DNA from: a virus
Strand: one strand, 5' to 3'
Length of the DNA: 64,000 nucleotides
IMG/VR virus record: IMGVR_UViG_3300032288_003086
Location: 60,087-124,086 of that record
The number at the start of each line of letters is the position of its first letter. The stretch's first letter is position 1. The notes under the pieces were generated by a model. That model was given only the letters and a program-made list of their open reading frames with translations. It had not been told where the DNA came from and did no database searches. The position numbers and the translations under genes were made by a program. Positions 43,779 through 51,593 of this stretch are shown in pieces.

Positions 43779-45043
43779 CAGTTAGCTGCGATAATGGATT
43801 TTACTTTGGTACGCTCGGATACACCTGTGGAATCATCAAACAAAGGCATGATGACCTTCATCAGTGCACCTACTGTGTCAAAGCCGTCTTTGATAAGACT
43901 GGCTGCAAGCAAGGTATGACGCACAGATACCACATTGGACAACTCCTGATCCCTGAACTGCTCGCGGATGGTCTTGGATACCTTCACAATAGCTTTGGCA
44001 GTCTTCTCATCAATACCTGTACGGATGATAAGGATCTTGGACTCAGCAGCTTCTGTTGGATATGTCAACTCCACAGGCATGAAACGATCTAGCAATGCGC
44101 GGTCAATCTGGGTAGTACCTGTGTACTCCGCACCTAGGTTAGCAGTTGCAAAGAACACACACTTATCATGTACAGGTACAGTCCTGATACCTTCTCCCAC
44201 TGCAATGTCAATAGGAAGATACCTGCGTCTGTCAAGACATGGGAACAGGATATTGGCTGCTGACAATGGAGCACGATTCAACTCGTCGAGTAGTACAATG
44301 CCTTCGCGTTGTACGTGACCAACAAATGGAGCATAGTCAAACTCTGAGTGACCCTCTTTGTTCAAGCGGTGAACACCTAGCAATGCAGACTGGGCATCTT
44401 GTACAGTACCCATGTCCTGAATAGACAGATGTTTACTCATTGCTTCAGTGATGTGCGTCACTAGTTCTGTCTTACCTGAACCTGTAGGACCTATGAGCAT
44501 GGTATTCTCACCACGCATGATGTTGCGGATAAGCAGATACCATACATCCTCATCCACGTGGAATCCAATCTCAGACTCTTTAGGACAGGGGAACTTGCGA
44601 ATGATCTGCTCACGCAAAGAACCTGTGGAATCCTCCACATAATCCTTACACTTGCCTTCTACATCCACCATGTATCCCAATTCAACAAACTTGGCAGCAT
44701 ACTTGCGTGCGCCTTCACAGCGGTATTCTGAATTTGCAATCATCCAGTCCATCAGATACTCCACATCTGCATTGGTGGGAGTATTATCCGCTGACAGGCT
44801 GCCTGCATATACTGTATCTTCATAAAACATAGGACGTACGCTGCCTATGATCTTGGATTCTATCTCACCCCAGGTAATGTCAGACACAATAAAGTGCGTA
44901 CCTATGGGGAACTTGGTCAATACTTTGGCATCACCTGTGAGCCTTGTGGTTTCATTGATACCCACAGGCATCTTGTTAGCTTGGTTGCTGATGAATTTTA
45001 CTGTAAACTGGGTGCCTTCCAAGGCGGTTTTGATCAAGTACAT
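43778..45043 (-). CDS. MoxR/CobS-type AAA+ ATPase (421 aa)
   Basis: An N-terminal domain of about 165 residues precedes the AAA+ core: Walker A LIGPTGSGKT (183-192), Walker B IVLLDELNRAP (249-259, D253/E254), sensor 1 VFFATANLGAEYTG (N302) and arginine finger IDRALLDRF (about 313-321). The DELNRA and sensor pattern is that of MoxR/CobS proteins, which act with VWA partners. Leader AAAAACCAAGACTAAC precedes the ATG. Client unknown; virion maturation or host-complex remodelling are both possible. Confidence 0.87.
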   Translation of the reverse strand: MYLIKTALEGTQFTVKFISNQANKMPVGINETTRLTGDAKVLTKFPIGTHFIVSDITWGEIESKIIGSVRPMFYEDTVYAGSLSADNTPTNADVEYLMDWMIANSEYRCEGARKYAAKFVELGYMVDVEGKCKDYVEDSTGSLREQIIRKFPCPKESEIGFHVDEDVWYLLIRNIMRGENTMLIGPTGSGKTELVTHITEAMSKHLSIQDMGTVQDAQSALLGVHRLNKEGHSEFDYAPFVGHVQREGIVLLDELNRAPLSAANILFPCLDRRRYLPIDIAVGEGIRTVPVHDKCVFFATANLGAEYTGTTQIDRALLDRFMPVELTYPTEAAESKILIIRTGIDEKTAKAIVKVSKTIREQFRDQELSNVVSVRHTLLAASLIKDGFDTVGALMKVIMPLFDDSTGVSERTKVKSIIAAN

Positions 45044-45044
45044 G

Positions 45045-45209
45045 TTAGTCTTGGTTTTTATTGTTTAGTTCAAGGTATTCAATGAGGTACTTGGCATAAC
45101 TGGTCAGGAGTATATGCCCTTTGTATGTGAACTCTTCACGACGTTCTTCTTTTGCTTTCTCATAAGCTACCTTGAGATGTTTTATCTCAGATGCATCGAT
45201 GTAATCCAT
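45045..45209 (-). CDS. 54-aa helical protein upstream of the ATPase
   Basis: I take the ATG at 45209 (MDYIDASEI), which overlaps the previous stop as TGATG; a GTG at 45227 is possible. Charged helix (KVAYEKAKEERREEFTY) and a tyrosine-rich end. Unknown. Confidence 0.6.
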   Translation of the reverse strand: MDYIDASEIKHLKVAYEKAKEERREEFTYKGHILLTSYAKYLIEYLELNNKNQD

Positions 45210-45490
45210 CAGCTTGGTTTTGCCCACACCAGGTGGAGTGTATAAAATGAATCTTTGTCATAGGGAACCTGTACACCTTGGTTATACCCTGCGATCACAA
45301 CTCTTTGATAAACAGTTTTATCCATGTCTTCTATTTCAGATCCTGGACCAATGATATGCCTGCAAAATCTTAGTTCAGCACGATCCAGGATCTCTTGGTA
45401 TATAGAATCAGAAAAATTGTCTAGAAATGAAAACGCCTCAATTATCTGAGGCGTTCCATTTTTGATTTTTACGATGTTCAATGTCTTCAT
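45209..45490 (-). CDS. 93-aa hypothetical protein with an internal terminator-like hairpin
   Basis: Starts MKTLNIVKIKNGTPQII, with an alpha/beta composition and ending VPYDKDSFYTLHLVW. Its codons 12-19 form a perfect terminator-like stem (see separate entry). Coupled to both neighbours by 1-4 base overlaps. No family recognised. Confidence 0.65.
   Translation of the reverse strand: MKTLNIVKIKNGTPQIIEAFSFLDNFSDSIYQEILDRAELRFCRHIIGPGSEIEDMDKTVYQRVVIAGYNQGVQVPYDKDSFYTLHLVWAKPS
45432..45455 (-). terminator. Terminator-like hairpin inside a coding region
   Basis: On the minus strand AACGCCTCA-GATAAT-TGAGGCGTT is followed by TTCATTT, about 35 bases after the start codon of the gene at 45490. The shape is that of a rho-independent terminator placed early in an ORF. 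Confidence 0.5.
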
Positions 45491-45696
45491 TGGGTCAGTT
45501 CAATAATCTGATACCAGGATTCCCAATCAGTACCTGCTAATTCAACCATCATTTTTTTGATGCTGGTTTTGCAGCCTGATTTCTTGGAATAACCTTCACT
45601 AGTCAAAATAGGTTTGTTGTTCTTGACGCTGGAAATGTGCCAATACCATTGGCCATCCATCCCCTGCCAGATTTCGATTTTGTACTTGTTTTTCAT
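45487..45696 (-). CDS. DUF1508/YegP-like domain protein (69 aa)
   Basis: KNKYKIEIWQGMDGQWYWHI, then SVKNNKPILTSEGYSKKSGCKTSIKKM: a strand-strand-helix unit like the DUF1508 (YegP) repeat, where 'dGqWrWrl ... NGeiia.SegY..k..c..gI' is conserved. Start chosen at ATG 45696 (MKNKYK) in the gap after the upstream stop; in-frame upstream ATGs would overlap that gene. Function unknown. Confidence 0.75.
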   Translation of the reverse strand: MKNKYKIEIWQGMDGQWYWHISSVKNNKPILTSEGYSKKSGCKTSIKKMMVELAGTDWESWYQIIELTQ

Positions 45697-45706
45697 GTGT
45701 ATAGTT

Positions 45707-45961
45707 TTAAAGATTAGGATCTTCTTTCTTTCCAAACTGCCACTCATAGTACTGCTTGCCATCATTCACAAGCTTCTGCAACTCCTCGTTGGATATTTCT
45801 GGATTGTAATAACCCACATAGGCTCTGATTAGATCAAACTTCTCAGCAGTATCCCTCAGCTCTGTAGCGAAGGCTATGAGGATATCATAGTCAAACTCTT
45901 GCTTTTCTTCCTTTGACTTCTCCAAGAACTCAAGGAACACGGTCATTGCAGTTTTTGCCAT
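45707..45961 (-). CDS. Small paralogous-type protein (84 aa)
   Basis: TAMTVFLEFLEKSKEEKQEF at the start and a terminal GKQYYEWQFGKKEDPNL follow the same overall plan as the YYNETY proteins at 35.9-36.7 kb. Function unknown. It follows a 45-aa membrane protein gene with a 1-base gap. Confidence 0.65.
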   Translation of the reverse strand: MAKTAMTVFLEFLEKSKEEKQEFDYDILIAFATELRDTAEKFDLIRAYVGYYNPEISNEELQKLVNDGKQYYEWQFGKKEDPNL

Positions 45962-45962
45962 A

Positions 45963-46100
45963 TCAGAAATCTTCGTCTAAGTAATCTTCACCTCTATATT
46001 TAGGGTGATTCTTGTTCATGTCATTGATACCCTTTACCCAAAGGATGCAGATGACAATCAAAATCCCTATGCCTATAAGTGTAATTTCAGTGAGTGTCAT
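45963..46100 (-). CDS. 45-aa single-pass membrane protein
   Basis: Open frame starting MTLTEITLIGIGILIVICIL (membrane helix at about 5-21), then KGINDMNKNHPKYRGEDYLDEDF, an acidic cytoplasmic-type tail. Its ATG overlaps the upstream stop (ATGA) and its stop is one base from the next ATG, so it is coupled on both sides. Confidence 0.7.
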   Translation of the reverse strand: MTLTEITLIGIGILIVICILWVKGINDMNKNHPKYRGEDYLDEDF

Positions 46101-46381
46101 GGTTGCAAATCTAAGTCTTTTTTGAATTTAAACAAGCATGTGATAAATTCCAGAAGTTTATCCCTGTCCTCAAACTCATACTCTGCTGTTTCAAACAACT
46201 TGACCTTCCATATATCATTACTGATCTTATCAGATTCTTGGGATATCAGACAAAAGTTCTCATTGGTGTTACTTAGCTCAAGTTCGTAGTAATACCAGCC
46301 GTGAGCATCCCCCGATTCCTCAGGGGATACTACGACCTTTTCAAATCCAAACGCAATAAGATCTATTTCTTTAATCTTCAT
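46097..46381 (-). CDS. 94-aa hypothetical protein
   Basis: Starts MKIKEIDLIAFGFEKVVV with YYYELELSNTNENFCLI and a charged end; looks like a small alpha/beta domain. Similar 'IGF.....W.Y..L.N..CLI' proteins are common in Bacteroidota phages. Unknown function. Confidence 0.65.
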   Translation of the reverse strand: MKIKEIDLIAFGFEKVVVSPEESGDAHGWYYYELELSNTNENFCLISQESDKISNDIWKVKLFETAEYEFEDRDKLLEFITCLFKFKKDLDLQP

Positions 46382-46384
46382 TAC

Positions 46385-46996
46385 TTAAAAGATTTGGAAT
46401 CCACCACACTCCCGAAGGAATGAAATGAACTCATATACATACTCTTTAGATACACTATGCGTGGTATGATATAAGATACCATCATGTTCTATCTCACCAT
46501 TCTTTACATACAATGTGCTGGATACTACAGCTTCCACATCGTAGTTGTGCAATACCTTCTCCAATGATTCCTTGTCATCCATCCATTTCTCCACCATCTG
46601 ACCATGGTCATTTATGGTGCTATAGGTAAGAGTACCAAAGAACACACCTATGGAATTCCAGCCATCGAAATGATTCTCGATATAGGATTCCATGAAGTTG
46701 GCGAGCTTATCACATTCAGCTTGGGTTTTAAGACCACCGCCGTCATTGTAATGCAGCTGATTGAGGAACTTCTCATCATGTTCGAAACCGTACAGTTCAG
46801 TGACAGATGCTATAATCATTGCAATAGGTCTCCAGGACCATAGGTTGGCTCTGAAGTATACTCCTGGGTTCTGCGTGCGGAATTCCTGCAGCTGCTCCCA
46901 GTATTTGTCTTGTTCCTCCTTAGTGGAACTATCCCAGTTAATAGTAGGTTCTACACCCCTTAGTACAGGAGCGATACCATAGACATCCATTCCCAT
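46385..46996 (-). CDS. Conserved MGMDVYG family protein (203 aa)
   Basis: Starts MGMDVYGIAPVLRG and has FRANLWSWRPIAMII, YNDGGGLKTQAECDKLANFM and a C-terminal FLRECGGFQIF. Recognisable as a protein family found in many Bacteroidota phages and mobile elements; no biochemical function is known to me. Confidence 0.75.
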   Translation of the reverse strand: MGMDVYGIAPVLRGVEPTINWDSSTKEEQDKYWEQLQEFRTQNPGVYFRANLWSWRPIAMIIASVTELYGFEHDEKFLNQLHYNDGGGLKTQAECDKLANFMESYIENHFDGWNSIGVFFGTLTYSTINDHGQMVEKWMDDKESLEKVLHNYDVEAVVSSTLYVKNGEIEHDGILYHTTHSVSKEYVYEFISFLRECGGFQIF

Positions 46997-47379
46997 TATT
47001 TACCGAATTTGCGTTTAATGTCTTTCATTAACTTCATCAATTCCTCAGATGCCTGGGGATCTTTGAAGAGCTTTTCAATACGCGGGTCATTCATATCATC
47101 AATGCCCATTTCTTTGAGTATATCAGTGATGTTATCGCTAGCTTCACCCATTTTGTCTATTTTCTCAAGAGTCTGTTGTTCCATATCATCAATCATATCC
47201 CTGAGAAGAGTGATACTAGCCAGTACGCTGCTAGGAGCGCCCACGCATTTTACAGCCCTTGAAGATGGGAATCCATTCTTATCGAATTCCACAGCAACCA
47301 TAAGAACTGATTTGTTCTCTTCATTTTTTTCATAGTCATCCAGCATATCAAATGCTTTCTGTAGCATGCTTTTACTCAT
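46996..47379 (-). CDS. 127-aa acidic helical hypothetical protein
   Basis: Starts MSKSMLQKAFDMLDDYEK, with RAVKCVGAPSSVLASITLLRDMIDDMEQ and an Asp/Lys-rich end. Mostly helical. No family recognised. Its stop adjoins the start of the MGMDVYG protein. Confidence 0.65.
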   Translation of the reverse strand: MSKSMLQKAFDMLDDYEKNEENKSVLMVAVEFDKNGFPSSRAVKCVGAPSSVLASITLLRDMIDDMEQQTLEKIDKMGEASDNITDILKEMGIDDMNDPRIEKLFKDPQASEELMKLMKDIKRKFGK

Positions 47380-47671
47380 CTAATTTCTTTTTGATGTCGG
47401 GCTCCGCTTCTTCAATTAGTTCAATAATGGGGTGGAGCTTATCCACTATTGAACGCACTGTCTTGTAATGGTCTGTCTTTTTGAAGGCATTTTCTTCCTC
47501 CTTGGATATCTTCACCACTACATAAGGCTGGACATTAAGCCCCTCATCGAGGCTTATGTCCAACCTTTCTGTACGATATCCTTGTTCAAAGGTCTCTTCT
47601 ATCTGCTCGAGATAGGATCTGAATTGGTAGTAAACCAAGGATACCTCAGTGTTGTCAAGTTCTTTTATCAT
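47372..47671 (-). CDS. 99-aa acidic helical hypothetical protein
   Basis: Starts MIKELDNTEVSLVYYQF and is strongly acidic with coiled-coil character (IVDKLHPIIELIEEAEPDIKK). Overlaps neighbours by 4-8 bases. Unknown. Confidence 0.6.
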   Translation of the reverse strand: MIKELDNTEVSLVYYQFRSYLEQIEETFEQGYRTERLDISLDEGLNVQPYVVVKISKEEENAFKKTDHYKTVRSIVDKLHPIIELIEEAEPDIKKKLDE

Positions 47672-48159
47672 AACGCAAGTTTTTGTTCACTTAGATCATA
47701 GAAGTCTAAAGGTAACAACTTATTCTCAATCCATGCGTCAATGACATCCACTGTTTTTATGCCTAACTCCCTGAGTGTGGGCATTTCAGCATACTTACCA
47801 TCCTTGTAGTAATCCAACTTGATGTCTGGAAATATCACAGCAAACAGCTTATTGATATACCCAAAACTCTTCTCATACTTCATCTTGTTGAGTACTTCGG
47901 TGGCACGCAAATGCTTATTGCGGATGGCAAACTTGGTACTTTCAGGCATACTCTCGAACTCATTGACAGAGTAAGCCTTTGGGCCCAGCATTAGTTGCTG
48001 GTACAATCCATATTGGATGCCATTCATCTGATAATGATGATTCATCTGACGATATACATTGTCAGATTGTGACATTTCCCCATAAGGAATGAAGGTTGAT
48101 TTTTGGGTGTTCTCGTAGTTTACGGCTACACCTTTGGCTGTTGCAGTGACTGTTTTCAT
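47668..48159 (-). CDS. 163-aa hypothetical protein
   Basis: Starts MKTVTATAKGVAVNYENTQK; alpha/beta, aromatic-rich (QMNHHYQMNGIQYGLYQQL, KLFAVIFPDIKLDYYKDG). Leader AAAAACCAAAAAACTG precedes the ATG. No family recognised. Confidence 0.65.
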   Translation of the reverse strand: MKTVTATAKGVAVNYENTQKSTFIPYGEMSQSDNVYRQMNHHYQMNGIQYGLYQQLMLGPKAYSVNEFESMPESTKFAIRNKHLRATEVLNKMKYEKSFGYINKLFAVIFPDIKLDYYKDGKYAEMPTLRELGIKTVDVIDAWIENKLLPLDFYDLSEQKLAL

Positions 48160-48167
48160 GTTGAATA

Positions 48168-48344
48168 TCAGTTTTTTGGTTTTTGTTTATTGATTAGAAA
48201 TATCAGGAATAAGGGTACTGAGATTGGCGCGGATAACCATATGAGCCAGTCTTTGTAGGTGATCTTTTTGGGTTCGATGTTGTAGGCAAGTACGGCGATC
48301 AAGGTCATAATTGCGTAGGCCAACATCACATAGGCATAAATCAT
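48168..48344 (-). CDS. 58-aa membrane protein, two hydrophobic helices
   Basis: MIYAYVMLAYAIMTLIAVLA forms a first membrane helix; KDWLIWLSAP and ISVPLFLIFLIN a second, then a basic tail. ATG overlaps the upstream stop (TGATG). This is the real frame here; a 60-codon frame in another phase has no such features. Confidence 0.7.
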   Translation of the reverse strand: MIYAYVMLAYAIMTLIAVLAYNIEPKKITYKDWLIWLSAPISVPLFLIFLINKQKPKN

Positions 48345-48628
48345 CAATAGTGTACGTTCTCACATTCAAATACCAGGAATGGTAGTATCATATGAGGCAA
48401 TGTGAATTCAAACTCGTTGTCATTATGTGACATGCGCACACCTTGTATTTCAGGTATGATTTGTTTTGCCAACTCCAAAATACGCCTGTGGCTATCTGCT
48501 AGGATAGTATGGGTCTGACCCATATAGTTGAACTGGACAAAGTACTTAAACAAATAAGGCTCAACAATAACCTGCTGAGCCCCTTGCACAATCTGATCGT
48601 GATAATGTTCTTTAATTCTGCTCATCAT
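48344..48628 (-). CDS. 94-aa hypothetical protein
   Basis: Starts MMSRIKEHYHDQIVQGAQQV; YLFKYFVQFNYMGQTHTILADSHRRILELAKQI suggests an alpha/beta small domain. Overlaps the upstream gene by 17 bases. Unknown function. Confidence 0.65.
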   Translation of the reverse strand: MMSRIKEHYHDQIVQGAQQVIVEPYLFKYFVQFNYMGQTHTILADSHRRILELAKQIIPEIQGVRMSHNDNEFEFTLPHMILPFLVFECENVHY

Positions 48629-48947
48629 ACATCGTTATTATGCCTCTACATTTGAGGCGGATTATTCTTTCAATATTCTCACACTTTTTAACCAGATAGT
48701 GTTCCACGTTTTCCTGAGGAAGGATATTGTAGTATACATTCTCCACAATCTCCTTCATGCTGTAATACTTGGTATCTACCATCTGGCGACTCCTACCATC
48801 ATAGACCCTGTGGTAGTATTCCGTATTCTTGCTTTCAGGGGGATTGACTATGTTATCCCAATTCTCTCTGAGTATACTACGGATGTGTGGCAGGGATGTT
48901 TGCAGTATCTGCATCATCTTGAGGTATTTTTCGAATTGTGTGTACAT
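48612..48947 (-). CDS. 111-aa hypothetical protein
   Basis: Starts MYTQFEKYLKMMQILQTSL, with SRQMVDTKYYSMKEIVENVYY and ending MYDEQN. Helical. First gene after the terminator at 48977, so it may have its own promoter. No family recognised. Confidence 0.6.
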   Translation of the reverse strand: MYTQFEKYLKMMQILQTSLPHIRSILRENWDNIVNPPESKNTEYYHRVYDGRSRQMVDTKYYSMKEIVENVYYNILPQENVEHYLVKKCENIERIIRLKCRGIITMYDEQN

Positions 48948-48976
48948 GGCCTTATGAATAGGTTGAAGATAAAAAT

Positions 48977-49006
48977 AAAGGGGATATTTCGCAATACCCC
49001 CCTTAT
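48977..49006 (-). terminator. Terminator after the exported protein gene
   Basis: On the minus strand, AAGGGGGGTATT pairs with AATATCCCCTTT-type sequence around GCGA, followed by TTATTTTTA, just after the stop at 49023. Confidence 0.75.
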
Positions 49007-49022
49007 GACCCAGTCACCAAAA

Positions 49023-49400
49023 TTATTTGCTTTCCATCTCTTTGCGCTGGCTATCTTCCATGAACAGGATTGCCTTGATAATGTCTTTCTTATCAGCATA
49101 TGGCAATAAGTCCTTGTATTGTTTGCGCAGCACTTTGATATGACGGTAGCTGGACTTGTTTATCTTCTTCCATCTTTGTTTGGTAAACCCATTGGATGGT
49201 ACATTCTCCAATGAATTTACAAAGGGCATGTTGGGCAGGGTTGTGATTGACGAGGCTACAATCTCTATGTAGGTCCTAGTCAAGGACAGCTTACCCATTT
49301 TCTCCAATTCAAGTTCTCTGGCTTTGAGGGAATCAGCTTGAGTCTGTCCAAAGGCATAGGAGCTCATGCAGACCATAATTGCAATAAGGGTTTTTTTCAT
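49023..49400 (-). CDS. Exported small protein (125 aa)
   Basis: Signal peptide MKKTLIAIMVCMSSYAFGQ with likely cleavage after FGQ or near it, then a helical basic domain (KLSLTRTYIEIVASS, KKINKSSYRHIKVLRKQYKDLL). Leader ACTAAAACCAACC precedes the ATG. Monocistronic: leader upstream and terminator downstream. Function unknown. Confidence 0.7.
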   Translation of the reverse strand: MKKTLIAIMVCMSSYAFGQTQADSLKARELELEKMGKLSLTRTYIEIVASSITTLPNMPFVNSLENVPSNGFTKQRWKKINKSSYRHIKVLRKQYKDLLPYADKKDIIKAILFMEDSQRKEMESK

Positions 49401-49419
49401 TCAGGGTTGGTTTTAGTGA

Positions 49420-49806
49420 TTAGTCCATATCTTTTAACTTGTCAATCAACTTCTTAAGGGTCTGAATGGAAGACTCCTTGCTCTCTTCAAACTCCATTAC
49501 GCCGCGTATTACAAAAGATCTGATCAGTTCTGGGGAACCCGTATTGATAATAGCTTCTATGATCTGACTCTTCTTCTCAATAGCATCATCATTTTTCATC
49601 TTGAAATACTCTTCCATGATTTTGGAGTTCATGGAATCAGGTAAACCACAAGCGTCAAATACACTCTTTTTGTCGTGGTCAAATGAGATAGGCTCATTGA
49701 CTGTCTCATTGGGGATGTTGGCAATAGCCCAATCTATATCAGATTTGGACAATTTGTTCTCAGTGGTCAGTAAGACCTCCATGATACGATGTTTGGTTGT
49801 CATCAC
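49420..49806 (-). CDS. 128-aa hypothetical protein
   Basis: Starts MMTTKHRIMEVLLTTENKL, rich in acidic residues, with helices EYFKMKNDDAIEKKSQIIEAI and a C-terminal coiled coil. No family recognised. Confidence 0.6.
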   Translation of the reverse strand: MMTTKHRIMEVLLTTENKLSKSDIDWAIANIPNETVNEPISFDHDKKSVFDACGLPDSMNSKIMEEYFKMKNDDAIEKKSQIIEAIINTGSPELIRSFVIRGVMEFEESKESSIQTLKKLIDKLKDMD

Positions 49807-49832
49807 TTTTGTGATTTAAGGGTTTACGGATA

Positions 49833-50189
49833 TTACTCTGCTACTTTAACATTCTTACGCTTGCGGCGGACTTTGTGTACAGTACGATGCACAGGTGTCA
49901 AATAGGTTTGATATGCACCTTTTGTATCATAACGCTTCACTAGATTCCACACATAGTCAGGATGGAGCAGGTAGCACTTATTGATTAACTTGTCTGCATG
50001 ACAGGTAGCATCAGAGATAGTAATCATCGCAGCTGTATTGTCCACAGTAACCTCAAAGGGTTGCAATGGCTTTTCAGCTTCATTCACAAATGCATCAGGG
50101 AACAATTCCTTGAGCTTTTTGAAGTTCTTCTTGCCTGCTATCTCAACAAGCAATTCTTTTGTAATACTGATTTCGATAGGCTTTTTCAT
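49833..50189 (-). CDS. 118-aa protein with basic C-terminus
   Basis: Starts MKKPIEISITKELLVEIAGK; central VTVDNTAAMITISDATCHAD and a basic end (RTVHKVRRKRKNVKVAE) that could bind nucleic acid. Leader CCCAAAACCAAC precedes the ATG. Unknown family. Confidence 0.6.
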   Translation of the reverse strand: MKKPIEISITKELLVEIAGKKNFKKLKELFPDAFVNEAEKPLQPFEVTVDNTAAMITISDATCHADKLINKCYLLHPDYVWNLVKRYDTKGAYQTYLTPVHRTVHKVRRKRKNVKVAE

Positions 50190-50202
50190 GTTGGTTTTGG
50201 GA

Positions 50203-50646
50203 TTAATAGATTAATTTATAAGTGATAGGATACGAGCCTCCGCCATTGCAGAGATGCATAATTGAATCAGACAAATTTACATAATAGGTATAGAATCCCA
50301 CACTCCCTGTCAACTGTGTAATTTTCTGTTGATTATCTACATTGACCACAGCATTGAAGTTCTGGGCAGTATATGTGTAACGCATACCTACTTGTGTATT
50401 GTTATCCACAAGCTTTGTAGTATCAACAGGGGTGAGTACTCCACTATCCCAATTAGAAGCAGGTATCTGCAATGAGAAGCTGGGATGCACAGACTTGACA
50501 CTAGGCTTGGTATCCTCATCCTTACCACAGGAAGAGAACAATACTGCAACAATTAAAATACAAGCTATAGATACAATGGTTGTAGCTACACAGGCCACTA
50601 TTGCTATGGCCTTCAATATATTAGATAAGAATACATTCTTAATCAT
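50203..50646 (-). CDS. Membrane/lipoprotein-type exported protein (147 aa)
   Basis: Long hydrophobic N-terminus (about 10-38: AIAIVACVATTIVSIACILI then VAVLFSSCGKDED) with a lipobox-like LFSSC at about residue 40, followed by a beta-rich exported domain (NNTQVGMRYTYTAQNF, VGFYTYYVNLS). The start may be later if the lipobox is used. Probably surface-exposed; function unknown. Confidence 0.6.
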   Translation of the reverse strand: MIKNVFLSNILKAIAIVACVATTIVSIACILIVAVLFSSCGKDEDTKPSVKSVHPSFSLQIPASNWDSGVLTPVDTTKLVDNNTQVGMRYTYTAQNFNAVVNVDNQQKITQLTGSVGFYTYYVNLSDSIMHLCNGGGSYPITYKLIY

Positions 50647-50671
50647 TTGAATATCAGTTTTTTAGTTAAAA

Positions 50672-50860
50672 TTAGGAAACACTATAGTGTAGATCATCTA
50701 GATCATCATCCTTTTGATCTTCCTCTTCCCAATCATGTGCAAACTCATTGAGGAATTGTCTGCAGGCATATTTCACATCCTCATCTTGATGATGATGAAG
50801 ACAACTCATCACCATACCTATGGTGTCTGAGAGCAGCTTTTCTTGTTCTTTTTTGTCCAT
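50672..50860 (-). CDS. 62-aa acidic protein
   Basis: Starts MDKKEQEKLLSDTIGMVMSC, has CLHHHQDEDVKYACRQFLNE with two Cys and three His, and an acidic tail. A 195-base gap upstream contains a terminator and an AT-rich stretch likely holding its promoter. Confidence 0.6.
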   Translation of the reverse strand: MDKKEQEKLLSDTIGMVMSCLHHHQDEDVKYACRQFLNEFAHDWEEEDQKDDDLDDLHYSVS

Positions 50861-51007
50861 GTTAATTTTTTCTCACTGTTATACAAACACTTATGACTTT
50901 ACCCCTTGATTATGTCAGAATTATTGTGTAACTTATGTTTACATCAGTTACATGAACATAGGGGATATATTTTTCTTTGGTACTACCTTTCTTTGTCAGC
51001 TGAAAAA

Positions 51008-51036
51008 ATGGGGGAAACGTGATGTCTCCCCCATAC
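51008..51036 (-). terminator. Rho-independent terminator after the gene at 51056
   Basis: Minus strand: ATGGGGGA-(loop GACATCACGTT)-TCCCCCAT followed by TTTT. Perfect stem, strong T-run. The rest of the gap 50861-51055 shows only AT-rich sequence. Confidence 0.88.
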
Positions 51037-51055
51037 GATGGACAGCAATTACTTG

Positions 51056-51376
51056 TTAGTGATCTTTTGGACCACCATTCTGTGAATAGAACTCTCTCAA
51101 GTACTGTTCTTTGGCCCACTGCTTGCTGACTTGTTGTTCTAGCTGCTCTTGTTCGTGGGCTTCAATCATTTGATCAAAGATATCTTGGTCGAGCTTTTGC
51201 TCAACCACGTTATCCATGTCAGGTTCATCCTGATTATCTACCCATATCTGATATGTGTAGATGTCATTGATGTTATTGGTGATGAACTTACTGGAGAACT
51301 CTTCAATGGTACCAGTCCATGTACCATCTAAAGTACCTGATGAGTTGAAGATGATGTAATACCTGAATCTTTCCAT
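51056..51376 (-). CDS. 106-aa hypothetical protein
   Basis: Starts MERFRYYIIFNSSGTLDGTW; a strand-rich first half with TYQIWVDNQDEPDMDNVVE and a Gln/Glu-rich helical end (EQEQLEQQVSKQWAKEQY). Leader CTACTAAAACCCAAAAGC precedes the ATG. No family recognised. Confidence 0.65.
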   Translation of the reverse strand: MERFRYYIIFNSSGTLDGTWTGTIEEFSSKFITNNINDIYTYQIWVDNQDEPDMDNVVEQKLDQDIFDQMIEAHEQEQLEQQVSKQWAKEQYLREFYSQNGGPKDH

Positions 51377-51389
51377 GTGCTTTTGGGTT

Positions 51390-51593
51390 TTAGTAGTTAG
51401 ACGGATTATCCTTTTCCAATTGTTTGTTACTGAAATACCATATCACAAATCCTGTGATGAGCATCCATACACCTGCAATAAGAGCAGCGGTATTGTCTGC
51501 TGTGATTATGAATGGTACAATCAACCCCATTATGACGGTCATAGCGCCGATGAGGTTGACAATCACTAGTACTGCTTGATTAAATGTTTTCAT
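51390..51593 (-). CDS. 67-aa membrane protein, two helices
   Basis: Start chosen at ATG 51593 (MKTFNQAV) behind the leader ACTTTAAAACTCATATAC; upstream in-frame ATGs lack it. Two membrane helices (VLVIVNLIGAMTVIMGLIVPF and AALIAGVWMLITGFVIWYF). Unknown function. Confidence 0.65.
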   Translation of the reverse strand: MKTFNQAVLVIVNLIGAMTVIMGLIVPFIITADNTAALIAGVWMLITGFVIWYFSNKQLEKDNPSNY

